Assembly: GCA_043228905.1 (NCBI GenBank)
Contig: JBHGNT010000003.1
Span: 16,678,001-16,742,000 of the forward strand
DNA: 64,000 bases
Direction: 5' to 3'
Source of the DNA: Azolla caroliniana
Taxonomy: Eukaryota > Polypodiophyta
Shown here: one piece after another, positions 10,377-19,491 of the stretch
Layout: every line of letters begins with the position of its first letter
Position numbering within the stretch: position 1 is the first letter of the stretch
Notes under the pieces: model-generated
Told to the model about the DNA's origin: nothing
What the model saw: only the letters and a program-made list of their open reading frames with translations
Databases searched by the model: none
Program-made: the position numbers and the translations under genes

Positions 10377-11059
10377 TGTCGCGTTGCTACGCGCGTGCGT
10401 GGAGAACAAGGCGGGACCACTAGGGTCTTGGACCGAGGAATAGGTGAGGGAAGAGAGAGAGAGAGAAACGCTCACTCACGTATAACAAAGAGGCGCACGG
10501 GGACGCGGCACAACAACACAGGAGACACGAGTTGAGAACACTAGAGTATGTATGTAAATATAGGCATGTATTTGTAAGAATGGAGATGACTCGAACGGTT
10601 ACAGCCGATCAGGTCGGTGAGGTGGATGCCGACGCCTGATCACCCACGCACATAGGAGAGAAAGATGGAGATTCTGCCGGAATCACACGGGCGTTCCACT
10701 GAGCAGAATCAGCCTCCTGAGAACCTGCGTAAAAGAAGCTATGGAGAATGACAGAGAAGAGGAGCTCGGTCCCAGTCCGACAACACTTCGTTCCTTCTAG
10801 CGCCCCCCCCTTTTCTTCTCTCCCGTCTCCCTCTCTTTTATAGCTCAAGGAGGGAGGCCGCCTTGCCCGTTTACATCACATTAATTCTCTGTCCTTTCGG
10901 ACAGAGATACTCCTCGATTCTCCCTATAGAATATTGCTACCTAGGATCTAACCTTTGTGCCTACCTATCTACTGTACGACAAGGGACATGCCCACGTGTA
11001 AGGGCCGGTTCACACACACTATACACGGTTTGCGCTTGGGGACGGTTTTCTTCACGACA
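10377..11059 (-). repeat. Gypsy-2 3' LTR
   Basis: On the plus strand it reads TGTCGCGTTGCTACG...TTCTTCACGACA. It contains (GA)n near 10455, a perfect hairpin CTCTGTCC/GGACAGAG (10887-10906), and a TATA box (TTTTATA on this strand) inside CTCCCTC (10827-10833) and GAGGGAG (10850-10856). Confidence 0.88.
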
Positions 11060-11078
11060 TCCGCCCCCACCTAACCGC
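11060..11078 (-). other. Gypsy-2 polypurine tract
   Basis: On the minus strand, GTTAGGTGGGGGCGGA abuts the 3' LTR. It is the same tract as in TR-GAG, which supports a shared lineage. Confidence 0.75.
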
Positions 11079-11136
11079 GCATCCACCGGTATGCGCCAAA
11101 ATTGGGTTCCTACTTGGAGAAAACCGGTCCTTGCTT

Positions 11137-12215
11137 TTATTCCTCGTTTACCGGTTCATCCTCCGCCTCGGGCTGCTCGTCGTCGCTGTCCCTGCTTCTT
11201 AGCCCCGGCTCCCCGTCGTGCCGTTTCTTGAACGCTTTGATCCTCTTCCCCGCTACCAGTATCGCCATTCTCGTACCGTCGAGCTCCGCGAGATGGTACG
11301 TCCCATTGCCGTTGGCGCCTGTTACTACGTAAGGCCCGAACCACCTCCTCGCAAACTTCCGTGTGGCCCTGTGCTGATTGTTGAGGCTGTTGTCGTAGAC
11401 TAGCACCCAGTCGCCTTCCTCGATCTTCCTTGGCCTAGACCGGTGTGTTCGGTCGAACTGGGCTTTGTTCCTTATCCTCGCTACTCGAAGTTTCTCCGCG
11501 GCTCGCTCTACGTCCTCCGGCCTCTGCTCGAGCTGTCGAATCCGCGCCGCCAACAGTTCCTCCCGGCTCATCTCATCCCTCCAGTCCACCGTGGCCCACG
11601 AGGAGATCGTTCGTTCTGTTGGCATGATCGGCTTCTATCCGAACATCAGCTCGGTCGGCATGAACCCGGTTACCGAATTGTGCGTAGTCCGGTCTGCCCA
11701 CAAGGCATAAGGTAGCAGCCGTGGCTAGTCCCCGACTCGGCCACCGCACGCCCGTACTAGTGCTTTGACAATTGGACCATGTCCGCGCTCCACCTTCCCG
11801 TTCGCCTCCGGATTGTATGTTGTGGTGAGCGAAAGTTTGACTCGTAGGTCGAACAGCTCTTCGGCCTCTTCTGCGTCCAACTCACCACGGTCAGCCACGA
11901 TCTTCCCTACGCACCCGTATCGGCATACTACGTCCTCAATCAAAAACCGGCACACGGCTGCCGTCGTCTTGTTCTGCAGGGCTCGGCCTTCAGCCTGGTT
12001 CGTTAGATCTTCCCGAGCCAGCACCAGATACCGCATCTGTCCTACCCCCATTGGCATCGTCACCAAATCCACCATCCATTTGAAGTGGACGGTCGGAGGG
12101 TAGGTCCGGTGAAGCTTGTCCCGGTGTCGGATCATGGAGTGCATCTGGCAGCTTTCGCAAGTCGTCACGAACCGATGCACGTCCCGGTATAGACCCGACC
12201 ACCAGTACGTCCCCC
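11137..12215 (-). pseudogene. Gypsy-2 integrase, frameshifted
   Basis: On the minus strand the zinc-binding region keeps CESCQMHS near 12145, but the upstream HH part is damaged: YHDSPWA runs straight into KFEKLKG, so the second His region is missing. The core has FKWMVDLV, IVADRGEL and NPEANGKVERGH, giving the D, D and E. A break between about 11626 and 11725 separates the C-terminal part (to 11137). That part contains RIRQLEQRPEDVERAAEKLR, KIEEGDWVLVYD and RRWFGPYVV, a GPY/F module. No chromodomain follows it. Confidence 0.8.
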
Positions 12216-14084
12216 TTTAGCTTTTCGAACTTGGCCCACGGGCTATCGTGGTATGCCGCCAGCAAATCCTCCTGTTCCTCCTTCTTCGCCACCACTCGGA
12301 GTGGGATGTCGTTCCTCTTCTTCGGGTGCTTCCAGATGTATCCGTCCCAAAGAAAGAATCGGTAGGCTTTCTTCCGTATCCGGTTGGCCTTGTCCGTTGT
12401 CCATGCCGTGTCCGGTGTCATTGTTTTCAGGAACCCGCCGATCTGTAGCCACTCCCCGTCGTACTTGCTCTCGTCGAAGTCGTTAAGCGTTGGAGACCAT
12501 TCCCCGTTGGTTGTCATGTAAGCCGCCTCGAAGAAGTCCACGCTGACTTCCTCGTCCTCTGAAACCATGCCGCCGTCGTTTTCGAACCTTGCCCTTGAAA
12601 GCATGTTGGCCATGGCGTTGTCTTTCCCGGAAATGTGTCGTATTTCCGAATTCAGGGACTTGATGTACGCTATGCACCTGAGCATTGCCAGGTCCGGCGT
12701 CGCGCATCCGGAAATCATGCCAAGAATTGGCAGGCAGTCCGTCTCGATAATTACCTCTGCCCCGATCAGGTAGTCTTTATCGGCCTTTACCGCCGAAACG
12801 ATACCCCAGAGCTCGCGTTTAACCTGGGCGTATCCTCGTTGTCGCTCACTGAGGACCTTCGCGCCAAACCGGATCGGGAAACACATGCCGTGCTCGTCCT
12901 CTTGGTTAACGACCCATCCGATCCCGGTCGGACTCGTGTTTACCGTTACGTAAATTGGAGTGCTCTTTCCGTAGACAGCCTTTCGGAGCGCCGGAGCGGC
13001 AGCAAGTGCTTCCTTCATCTTCCGGACAGACTCCGTATGCTCGTCTCTCCACTCGAATCTTCGCCCCTTTTTCAGCAACCCGTATAACAGCTCCGCGATG
13101 TGAGCGTAATGCGGGATCCATATGTGGTAGAACGTGCACGCTCCCAAGAACCTCCGAACCTCCGTGACCGAGTTGTAGTCGTCCTTCATCACAGAGATGG
13201 CTTCTACCTTAGCCAGAGACGGTTTTGGGCCGTACGACCCGCATAGGTGTCCGACGACCATGATCTCTGCTTGCCCGAAGGCTGATTTTCCCCCGGAGAA
13301 GGTGAGCCTCGCGCCCTCCAACCTCCGTAGCACCTTCTCGCAGTCATCGATGTGCGTCGCCACGAATTTCCGGCACCCGTCCGGTATGATCGTCTCGTCC
13401 CTATCCTCCACCGGGCATCCCTTGATCGGGACGTCATCCAAAAATGGCATGGTGATGTCCGGGATACAATCCCTCAACACCTTGTTCATTGTGTTCACTA
13501 TGTGAGCCACCGAGTTCGTCCCTCCTTGCGGTAGGGTACACATCTGTACTAGGCCGAGAGGAGTTCGCATTGTCGTGATGTCTCTACTTTCTATGGCTAG
13601 CTGGAACTGATCGTAGCCCGAGTAGAGATCACCGACCGAGTAAATTGACCTTCCGGCGAAGGCCTCTGCGAACTCGTCTATTGTCGGTGCGATTCTTGCG
13701 TTTCGAATGGTCACCTTGTTGACCGGCTGTAGGTCTTGAATAAAGCGCAGTGTGCCGTCCTTCTTCGGCACAGTAAACCACCGATTCGAGTATGGGGCAC
13801 TCGACGGTTCGAGGATTCCCATCTCGACCTTCTGCTTTAACAGCTCCATCAGCTTCAGGATGTGAGCTCTGGGTACTGGAATCGGTTTGAGACTCCACGG
13901 CACATGCGGTACCATGAATATCACCATCGGTTCCACGACCGTCGGGTCTACGCACCCAATCTCCTCCGGTGAGAATGCGAAAGCCTTCCCGTGCCTTTCG
14001 AGCATTTCCGGAAAACGGTCCTCTTCTGCTAGCAGTAGGAAGCCGCCCCCACCGATTTTGAGCTCGCACAACGTTATGTCGGTG
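12216..14084 (-). pseudogene. Gypsy-2 RT and RNase H
   Basis: A long open stretch on the minus strand reads GGGGFLLLAEEDRF, then RT with APYSNRWFTVPKKDGTLRF, LYSGYDQFQLA and the catalytic TMPFLDDVPIKGC. RNase H follows with VKRELWG and ETDCLPILG. The first RNase H carboxylate position reads TVNTSPTG, where Gypsy-3 has TVDTSSTG, so the catalytic Asp is Asn here. The solo LTR at 14090 separates this from the upstream polyprotein. The frame runs past 12215 into integrase DNA in the wrong register. Confidence 0.82.
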
Positions 14085-14089
14085 AACGT

Positions 14090-14816
14090 TGTCGTAGTGT
14101 ATTTTGTACACTACGTGAAAAACGTATATAGTATTAGATTCAATAAAAAATGAAGAAATAGAAGAAAATAGCAAAATAAATGGAACATGCATAGGGCAAG
14201 ATTCGAACCTTGCACCTCCATGTTAATAATGTAATGTCTTACCATTACACTAGCATTTCATTAGTGTTAAAGCATAGATGTCCCACATAGAAAGGTAAAT
14301 TCACGCTAGGATAAACATTAGAAAAACGCATAACAAAAGAAAAAACTACACATACACATCTAGCATGCATGATAAAAAACGCACAAGTTAGAAAAAAGCA
14401 TGATCACTTTAGATAAAGCATATAGTCTATCTATAGGAAAAGCATGGGGTCTATAGTTAGAGAAAAAGCATGGATTACTAAGACTTCCTCATCACTACAT
14501 AAGGATGGGGAGCACAATGTAATTGTGTGTGAAAAATATTTGGAAACTGGATATGTTTCTAAAAAACACCAATTAATAAACTATACTCGTGGGATTCACG
14601 AGAATTCTATATCATTCTCTTTCAACCGAAGTTTATATTCTTATATTCATATTGATTAATCTAATACAATACACTTGTGGGATTCACGAGTTTGCTATAA
14701 CTCTTTCTTACAACATATTTATATTCTTATTAGCCTTAAAACTCTCCTCTTCCTAGTCCAAAACCCCAGCGGTTCCCACCCGACTCACGCAACGATCCGG
14801 AGCCGAAAGGCACGAC
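14090..14816 (+). repeat. Solo LTR of the Gypsy-3 family, nested in Gypsy-2
   Basis: It begins TGTCGTAGTGTATTTTGTAC and ends AAGGCACGAC(A), with no internal region. Flanking AACGT at 14085-14089 and 14817-14821 is a perfect duplication if the last A is counted in the flank, or 4-bp ACGT if the LTR is TG...CA. It matches the Gypsy-3 LTR (18011-18912) in the opposite orientation but lacks the CCGG-rich insert of about 230 bp. Removing it rejoins the Gypsy-2 polyprotein (...RIGDT / FTDITLCELK). Confidence 0.85.
14193..14258 (-). other. tRNA-like unit antisense within the solo LTR
   Basis: The minus strand reads GCTAGTGTAATGGTAAGAC (A-box-like), then T-arm GCAAG/CTTGC (14196-14213) around GTTCGAAT. 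The A-box to B-box spacing of about 33 bases is normal for Pol III internal promoters. There is no convincing acceptor stem. Confidence 0.5.
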
Positions 14817-14821
14817 AACGT

Positions 14822-15333
14822 GTCTCCTATGCGGGCCGGATTTCGTAAACTCGGGTCCGACGCAACCCCCTTTATTCGCAACTCGCTGCCCTCCGGCAAG
14901 GGAGCCGCGACTGGCCTCACCTTCCGGTCCACAGTCTTGTACCTCGTGTCCACCGGGGCCGTCCGACCCGACTCGAGCCCTCTACTGAAGTCCGCGATGA
15001 CTTCGTACATCCTTTCCGAACATATCGGAATCGTCCGGTCCTCTTTAAGGACTCCTCCGATTACCTCTCACAGCTCCCCCAAGGTATCGTCGAAAGAGAC
15101 CGTCTCCACGGCTCCGTTGATTTCCTCTCCAAGGCCGAGGACGCCACATGCCCGAAGTCGCTCCTCCGCCCTTTTCTTTTTCCGTCCGACAACGTCAACT
15201 ATCGTACACCCTCCGTTGTCGGAGAAGCAAAATTTCCTACTTATAGTACAGGGTTTCTTCGCTATCTTACACTAATTGTGGGGTTCTCCCGAAGTGTCCG
15301 GACTATCGCGGCCCCACGCCTTGATAGCCCTCT
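14822..15333 (-). pseudogene. Gypsy-2 protease-to-RT linker region
   Basis: The minus strand encodes MYEVIADFSRGLESG and TRYKTVDRKVRPVAAPLPEG. These align with the segment that lies between protease and RT in Gypsy-3 (MYEIIVKMGPDALRK, KYKTVEKKVKPAAGPLP). The frame is broken upstream, between about 15010 and 15333. The solo LTR interrupts it at 14816. Confidence 0.7.
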
Positions 15334-16272
15334 TCAAAAATCCTCCCGGCTTTCGCCCCCGAGGGTCTCGTGGTTCCTCTCATGGTTCGGTCTCACCGTC
15401 AGGAACTGGACCGAGTGGCGCCCATCCTGGCTCTTGATCCTCGCATAGGCCGAGCCGTTGTCCAGCACCTTTGTCTCCATTTGTGCTGCCGTGATGTACG
15501 GTTCTCCAAGTATAACCGGATGTGAGGACGTCTCCTGTACGAAGAAGTGTTGGTCAATCTCGACATCGCCGATCTTTACTCGTACATTCGGGCAGGCTCC
15601 ATGCAGTTCCTCGGTGGCACGCGTTGTCGCCCGTATTTTCCACCCATGCTTGGTGTTGATCGGCCATTTCCCCTTCTTATAGAAGTCCATGGACATCAAA
15701 TTGATTTTTGAACCGTGGTCCACCAACGCCACCACCGGTTCATGAACATCTCCGATCTTCACGGGGGTCTCCGTGGTTACTCTGGCCCAGTGCGGCCTCA
15801 AATAGTGGCTCTCCGCCAACTCGTCTTCCAACGCCATGTCCTCTATGTGCGTCGTCCACACCTCCACCGGCTTCTCCGGTTCTGTCTCCGTCGACAACCT
15901 CTTCCTCTTCACCCACTCCATGAAGTCCCGCTTCGAAAGTCGAAGCGCATCTTCAAGCCCGTATCTTTTGAGGAGCCGACCTTCGAACTCCTCCCAGGTC
16001 CGGCTCTCAGCCCGTACCTCGAGCACCTCCGTATGGATGCCCGGCATCGCCACTCGAGGGAATCCGGCTAGACGCCTCTCTTCCGGGATGTCCCTCATTA
16101 CCATCTCAGCCCGGTAGGACGCCAAGTAGCTTGTGGCATCCTTTCCACTAAACCAGCCGATCGTACCAACAACCGCCTCGATAGCCCTATCCAGGGCTCC
16201 GGTGCCTTCGCGCGCACTCACTATACGGTCTACAGCCGAAGCCATGGCTTCTGCATGGTCCGACCCCCTCAT
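15334..16272 (-). CDS. Gypsy-2 gag N-terminus fused in frame to protease
   Basis: An open frame of 312 codons starts at ATG 16272 (MRGSDHAEAMASAVDR), 22 bases after the primer site. Residues 1-125 match the Gypsy-4 gag. After FMEWV the sequence jumps directly to KRKRLSTE, which in Gypsy-3 lies just upstream of protease. The gag C-terminus and any zinc knuckle are therefore deleted in frame. Residues about 160-300 are a retropepsin-like domain with VVALVDHGSKINLMS, so the motif is D-H-G-S and not D-T/S-G. The joint lies between two WV/LV-KRKR-like stretches, suggesting a short-homology deletion. The frame is intact but the product is internally deleted. Confidence 0.72.
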   Translation of the reverse strand: MRGSDHAEAMASAVDRIVSAREGTGALDRAIEAVVGTIGWFSGKDATSYLASYRAEMVMRDIPEERRLAGFPRVAMPGIHTEVLEVRAESRTWEEFEGRLLKRYGLEDALRLSKRDFMEWVKRKRLSTETEPEKPVEVWTTHIEDMALEDELAESHYLRPHWARVTTETPVKIGDVHEPVVALVDHGSKINLMSMDFYKKGKWPINTKHGWKIRATTRATEELHGACPNVRVKIGDVEIDQHFFVQETSSHPVILGEPYITAAQMETKVLDNGSAYARIKSQDGRHSVQFLTVRPNHERNHETLGGESREDF

Positions 16273-16293
16273 CTTCTACTCCTCTGCCACCTG

Positions 16294-16311
16294 TTCACGT
16301 CGGGTTCACCA
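16294..16311 (-). other. Gypsy-2 primer-binding site, probably tRNA-Trp
   Basis: On the minus strand, TGGTGAACCCGACGTGAA follows the 5' LTR by four bases. All 18 bases fit the recalled 3' end of plant tRNA-Trp. Confidence 0.65.
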
Positions 16312-16315
16312 AAGA

Positions 16316-17007
16316 TGTCGCGTTGCTACGCGCGTGCGTGGAGAACAAGGTGGGACCACTAGGGTCTTGGACCGAGGAATAGGCGAGGGAAGAGAGAGAG
16401 AGAGAGAGAGAGAAACACTCACTCACGTATAGACAAAGAGGCGCACGGGGACGCGGCACAACAACACAGGAGACACAAGTTGAGAACACTAGAGTATGTA
16501 TATAAATATAGGCATGTATTTGTAAGTATGCAGACGACTCGAACGGTTACAGCCGATCAGGTCGGCGAGGTGGATGCCGACGCCTGATCACCCACGCACA
16601 TAGGAGAGCAAGATGGAGATTCTGCCGGAATCACACGGGCATTCCACGGAGCAGAATCAGCCTCCTGAGAACCTGCGTAAAAGAAGCTATGGAGAACGAC
16701 AGAGAAGAAGAGCTTGGTCCCAGTCCGGCAACACTTCGTTCCTTCTAGCGCCGCCCCCTTTTCTTCTCTCCCGTCTCCCTCTCTTTTATAGCTCAAGGAG
16801 GGAGGCCGCCTTGCCCGTTTACATCACATTAATTCTCTGTCCTTTCGGACAGAGATACTCCTCGATTCTCCCTATAGAATATTGCTACCTAGGATCTAAC
16901 CTTTGTGCCTACCTATCTACTATAGGACAAGGGACGTGCGCACGTGTAAGGGCCGGTTCACACACACTATACACGGTTTGCGCCTGGGGACGGTTTTCTT
17001 CACGACA
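16316..17007 (-). repeat. Gypsy-2 5' LTR
   Basis: It is nearly identical to 10377-11059 (692 against 683 bp). The difference is mostly (GA)n length near 16392. The TATA inverted repeat is at 16775-16781 and 16798-16804. Confidence 0.88.
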
Positions 17008-17785
17008 GCGCGAAAGCAATCGGCTCGACACTGCCGACAAACTGCAAGCTAAGCGAAGGACAATGTCTGAAACCGGAAACCGAGAATGCCGAGATGTCAA
17101 AAGTTCCTTATGCCTCAGTGGTTGGAAGCCTGATGTATGCGATGGTATGTACCATGCCGGACATAGGATATACAGTCGGCATGGTTAGCCGATACATGAG
17201 CAACCCTGGAAGAGAGCATTGGGTTGTTGAAGTGGATACTTCGGTACCTAAAACGCACCTCGAACGTGTGTCTTCGTTTCGGTTCAAGTAACCCCACACT
17301 AGAGGGTTATATTGACTCGGACATGTCGGCTGATGTGGATACCAGCCGATACACGTCCGGGTAAGTAATGACTTATGCAAGGGGAGTCATTTCATGGCAG
17401 TCTAGGCTGCAGAAGGCCATGGCGTTGTCAACCACAGAAGCCGAATATATGGCCGCAGCGGAAGCCGACAAGGAAATCATATGGATGAAGGATTTTATCG
17501 GTGAGTTGGGAATTCGGCAAGAGGAATTCCAACTCCATTGCGATAACCAGCGTGCCATTCACCTTACGAAAAATGTTGCCTACCACTCGAGGACCAAACA
17601 CATCCAGAGAAGATATCATTGGCTCCGAGAGCGAGTAGAAGAAAAGGAGTTTGTTCTAGTGAAGATCCACACGGCCGAAAATGGATCGGATATGCTGACG
17701 AAGGTGGTGTCCGCCGAAAAGCTAAACGCACGCCAATAGAGAGTCGGTTTGGTGAAGTACCCCATGCCAGAGTGAAGAGGGAGTT
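17008..17785 (+). pseudogene. Copia-1 RNase H and C-terminus
   Basis: It continues the Copia-1 polyprotein after Gypsy-2. There is a frame-disrupted start (AIGSTLPDKLQA-like), then VSRYMSNPGREHW, MTYARGVISWQSRLQKAMA, the RNase H motif STTEAEYMAAAEADKE and the terminal SRTKHIQRRYHWLRERV. The open part at 17368-17739 ends at a natural-looking stop. A purine-rich tract (GTGAAGAGGGAGTT) leads to the LTR at 17786. Frameshifts between 17100 and 17370 make it non-functional. Confidence 0.8.
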
Positions 17786-18010
17786 TGTTGGGAAACATGT
17801 CCCTCTAGATAGGAAGAGAAGTACCATGTTGGTGAGTATCGAATGGGAAGAGAAGTACCGTGTTGGTGAGTATCGGATGGGAAGAGAATTACCGTGTTGG
17901 GAGTTTGTTGGGAAACATGTCCCTCCGCATCGGAAGAGAAGTACCATGTTGCTGATGATGGTGTCTCTGTATCTTCCACGTAAAATGTCGTTGTCTCTAT
18001 GTCTTCACGT
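17786..18010 (+). repeat. Copia-1 3' LTR remnant with duplicated start
   Basis: TGTTGGGAAACATGTCCCTC occurs at 17786 and again at 17906, each preceded by GGGAGTT. About 120 bp including the LTR start is therefore duplicated. The LTR then jumps to a piece of its 3' half (ATCTTCCACGTAAAATGTCG) and is cut at 18010 by the Gypsy-3 LTR. Confidence 0.7.
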
Positions 18011-18912
18011 TGTCGTGCCTTTCGGCTCCGAATTGTTACGTGAGTCGGGTGGGAACCACTGGGGTTTTGGACTAGGAGGAAGGAAAATTCTAAGGCAATT
18101 AAGAATGTGAAATATATTATGAGAAAGAAAGATATGAAAAACTCATGAATCCCATGAGTATAGTGTATTAGTGAGTACTCAAATTAAGAGAGAATAATAG
18201 TTAGCAAATTCGTGGATCCCACGATTATATTATATTAATCAACCCTTGTAAAAATAATCAACAACCTCTTAGACTATACATCTTTCTCTCTTCCTTATAT
18301 AGTGTTGGAAGAGTCTAAGTTTATCACATGCAAGCATCATGCTTTTTCTATCTTTAGTTTTCATGCACACTGCATGTGCATGATTAGCTTTCTATCTCAT
18401 CTTTTCTTTTTAACTCGAGTGTCTATGCATGAATAACTTTTGTACCATGCATGTCTAGAAATTTTACACGGAATAAAGTTTAGTATAACTCTAAAATTCA
18501 TGATACCCTACTATAATGATAAGGCTTAACATTATTAACATGGAGGTGCAAGGTTCGAATCTTGCCCTATGCATGTAATATATATATTTTTATACTTTCT
18601 TCTATTTACAAATACGTCTCTTCATCCGGTGAGAGACTCTCACCGGCCTTCTTCATCCGGCTCTTTCCGGTTCTATTTCATCCGGTGCTTGATAGTTTTC
18701 TTTGTCCGGTTCTTACCGGGAACTCCTTACCGATCTCTTCGTCCGTTTCTCACTGACTCTCACCGGCCTTCTTCATCCGGCTCTTGTTGGGTCTCCTTGC
18801 CGGTTTCGGTCCTTACCGGTTCGTTCTTCCGGTTCTCACCGGGTACTCCATGTCCTATCCGGAGAGACAAAAAATGTAATTTTTCACGTAGTGTACAAAT
18901 TACACTACGACA
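18011..18912 (-). repeat. Gypsy-3 3' LTR
   Basis: On the plus strand it reads TGTCGTGCCTTTCGGCTCC...CACTACGACA. The TATA box lies in a perfect inverted repeat, CTCTTCC (18288-18294) and GGAAGAG (18307-18313), around TTATATAGTGTT. It includes a tRNA-like unit (18505-18568). A CCGG-rich tract (about 18618-18870) is absent from the solo LTR of the same family. A pyrimidine tract (CTCGCCCCCTCC) at 18913 is the complement of the polypurine tract. Confidence 0.82.
18505..18568 (+). other. tRNA-like unit antisense within the Gypsy-3 LTR
   Basis: CTACTATAATGATAAGGCTT (decayed A box) is followed by the T-arm GCAAG/CTTGC at 18548-18565 around GTTCGAAT. It lies on the strand opposite to the LTR, as in the other two copies. 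Confidence 0.5.
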
Positions 18913-18968
18913 CTCGCCCCCTCCGAACCCACACATCCTCCGGTATGTGTCGAAGTCCCCGATGCTTA

Positions 18969-19486
18969 CTATTCACCTTCATCCGAAGCTTCTTCCGATT
19001 CTCCCCTTAAGTCGACGATGAGTTCTAATCCACTTTCTTCGCTTTCTGCATCACCGCGATCTTCGTCCGATTGCTCCTTCTGGTCGGTCTTGTCTAGGAC
19101 ATAGGGTTCTTCATCAGTCCGCTTCTTGAAAATCTTCACCCGTTTCCCGGCTATAGGCACTCGTAGCATTGTTCCATCTAACTCGCATAGTCGGTAAGTT
19201 CCGTTGTCGAAAACTTTCCGAACCTTGTATGGTCCGAACCACCTTTTCGCGAACTTCCGCATCGTTGTATGTTGATGATCCAAACTACTGTCGTAGACAA
19301 TCACCCAATCTCCTTCTTCAATCTTCCGCGGTCGTAGTCGGTGCTTTGTGTCGAACCGGCTTTTATTCCGGAATCGCGCTTCTTGTTGTCGGCGTATTGC
19401 TTCCGCTATGTCTTCCGGTCTTCCCTCCAGTTGTCGTATCCGGACCGCTAGTAGTTCTTCCCAGCTCATCTCTTCCTTCCATGGTA
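18969..19486 (-). pseudogene. Gypsy-3 integrase C-terminus
   Basis: The minus-strand frame contains WEELLAVRIRQLEGRPEDI, KIEEGDWVIVYDSSLDHQ, RWFGPYKV (GPY/F module) and an acidic tail ending EEASDEGE at a stop at 18969. At 19487 it meets the TSD and LTR of Copia-2, and its upstream part continues at 24833. It parallels Gypsy-2 11137-11625. No chromodomain is seen. Confidence 0.82.
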
Positions 19487-19491
19487 GCATT

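Larger units (their letters stand above)
10377..17007 (-). mobile_element. Gypsy-2: Ty3/gypsy element inserted in Copia-1
   Basis: Read on the minus strand, it has a 5' LTR (16316-17007), a tRNA-Trp-type primer site, a fused gag-protease ORF, RT-RNase H, integrase, a polypurine tract and a 3' LTR (10377-11059). The Copia-1 RT/RNase H frame resumes on either side, with flanks agcga and gcgcg, an imperfect short duplication. It carries a nested solo LTR at 14090-14816. It is non-autonomous now: gag has lost its C-terminal half, the integrase zinc region is partly deleted, and the frame changes between RNase H and integrase. Confidence 0.88.
467..18010 (+). mobile_element. Copia-1: old Ty1/copia element (family A) split by two nested insertions
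   Basis: The order is 5' LTR, primer site, gag, protease and half of the integrase, which breaks off at 2583 just after the motif SRKLWAS. The integrase resumes at 8715 with LKTKGQVLSVF. RT follows and breaks off at 10376. RNase H resumes at 17008 and runs to a damaged 3' LTR. Compared with the related Copia-2, both breaks lose almost no coding sequence, so they are insertions and not separate elements. Many frameshifts and stops make it one of the oldest elements here. The 3' LTR is itself interrupted by Gypsy-3. Confidence 0.8.
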
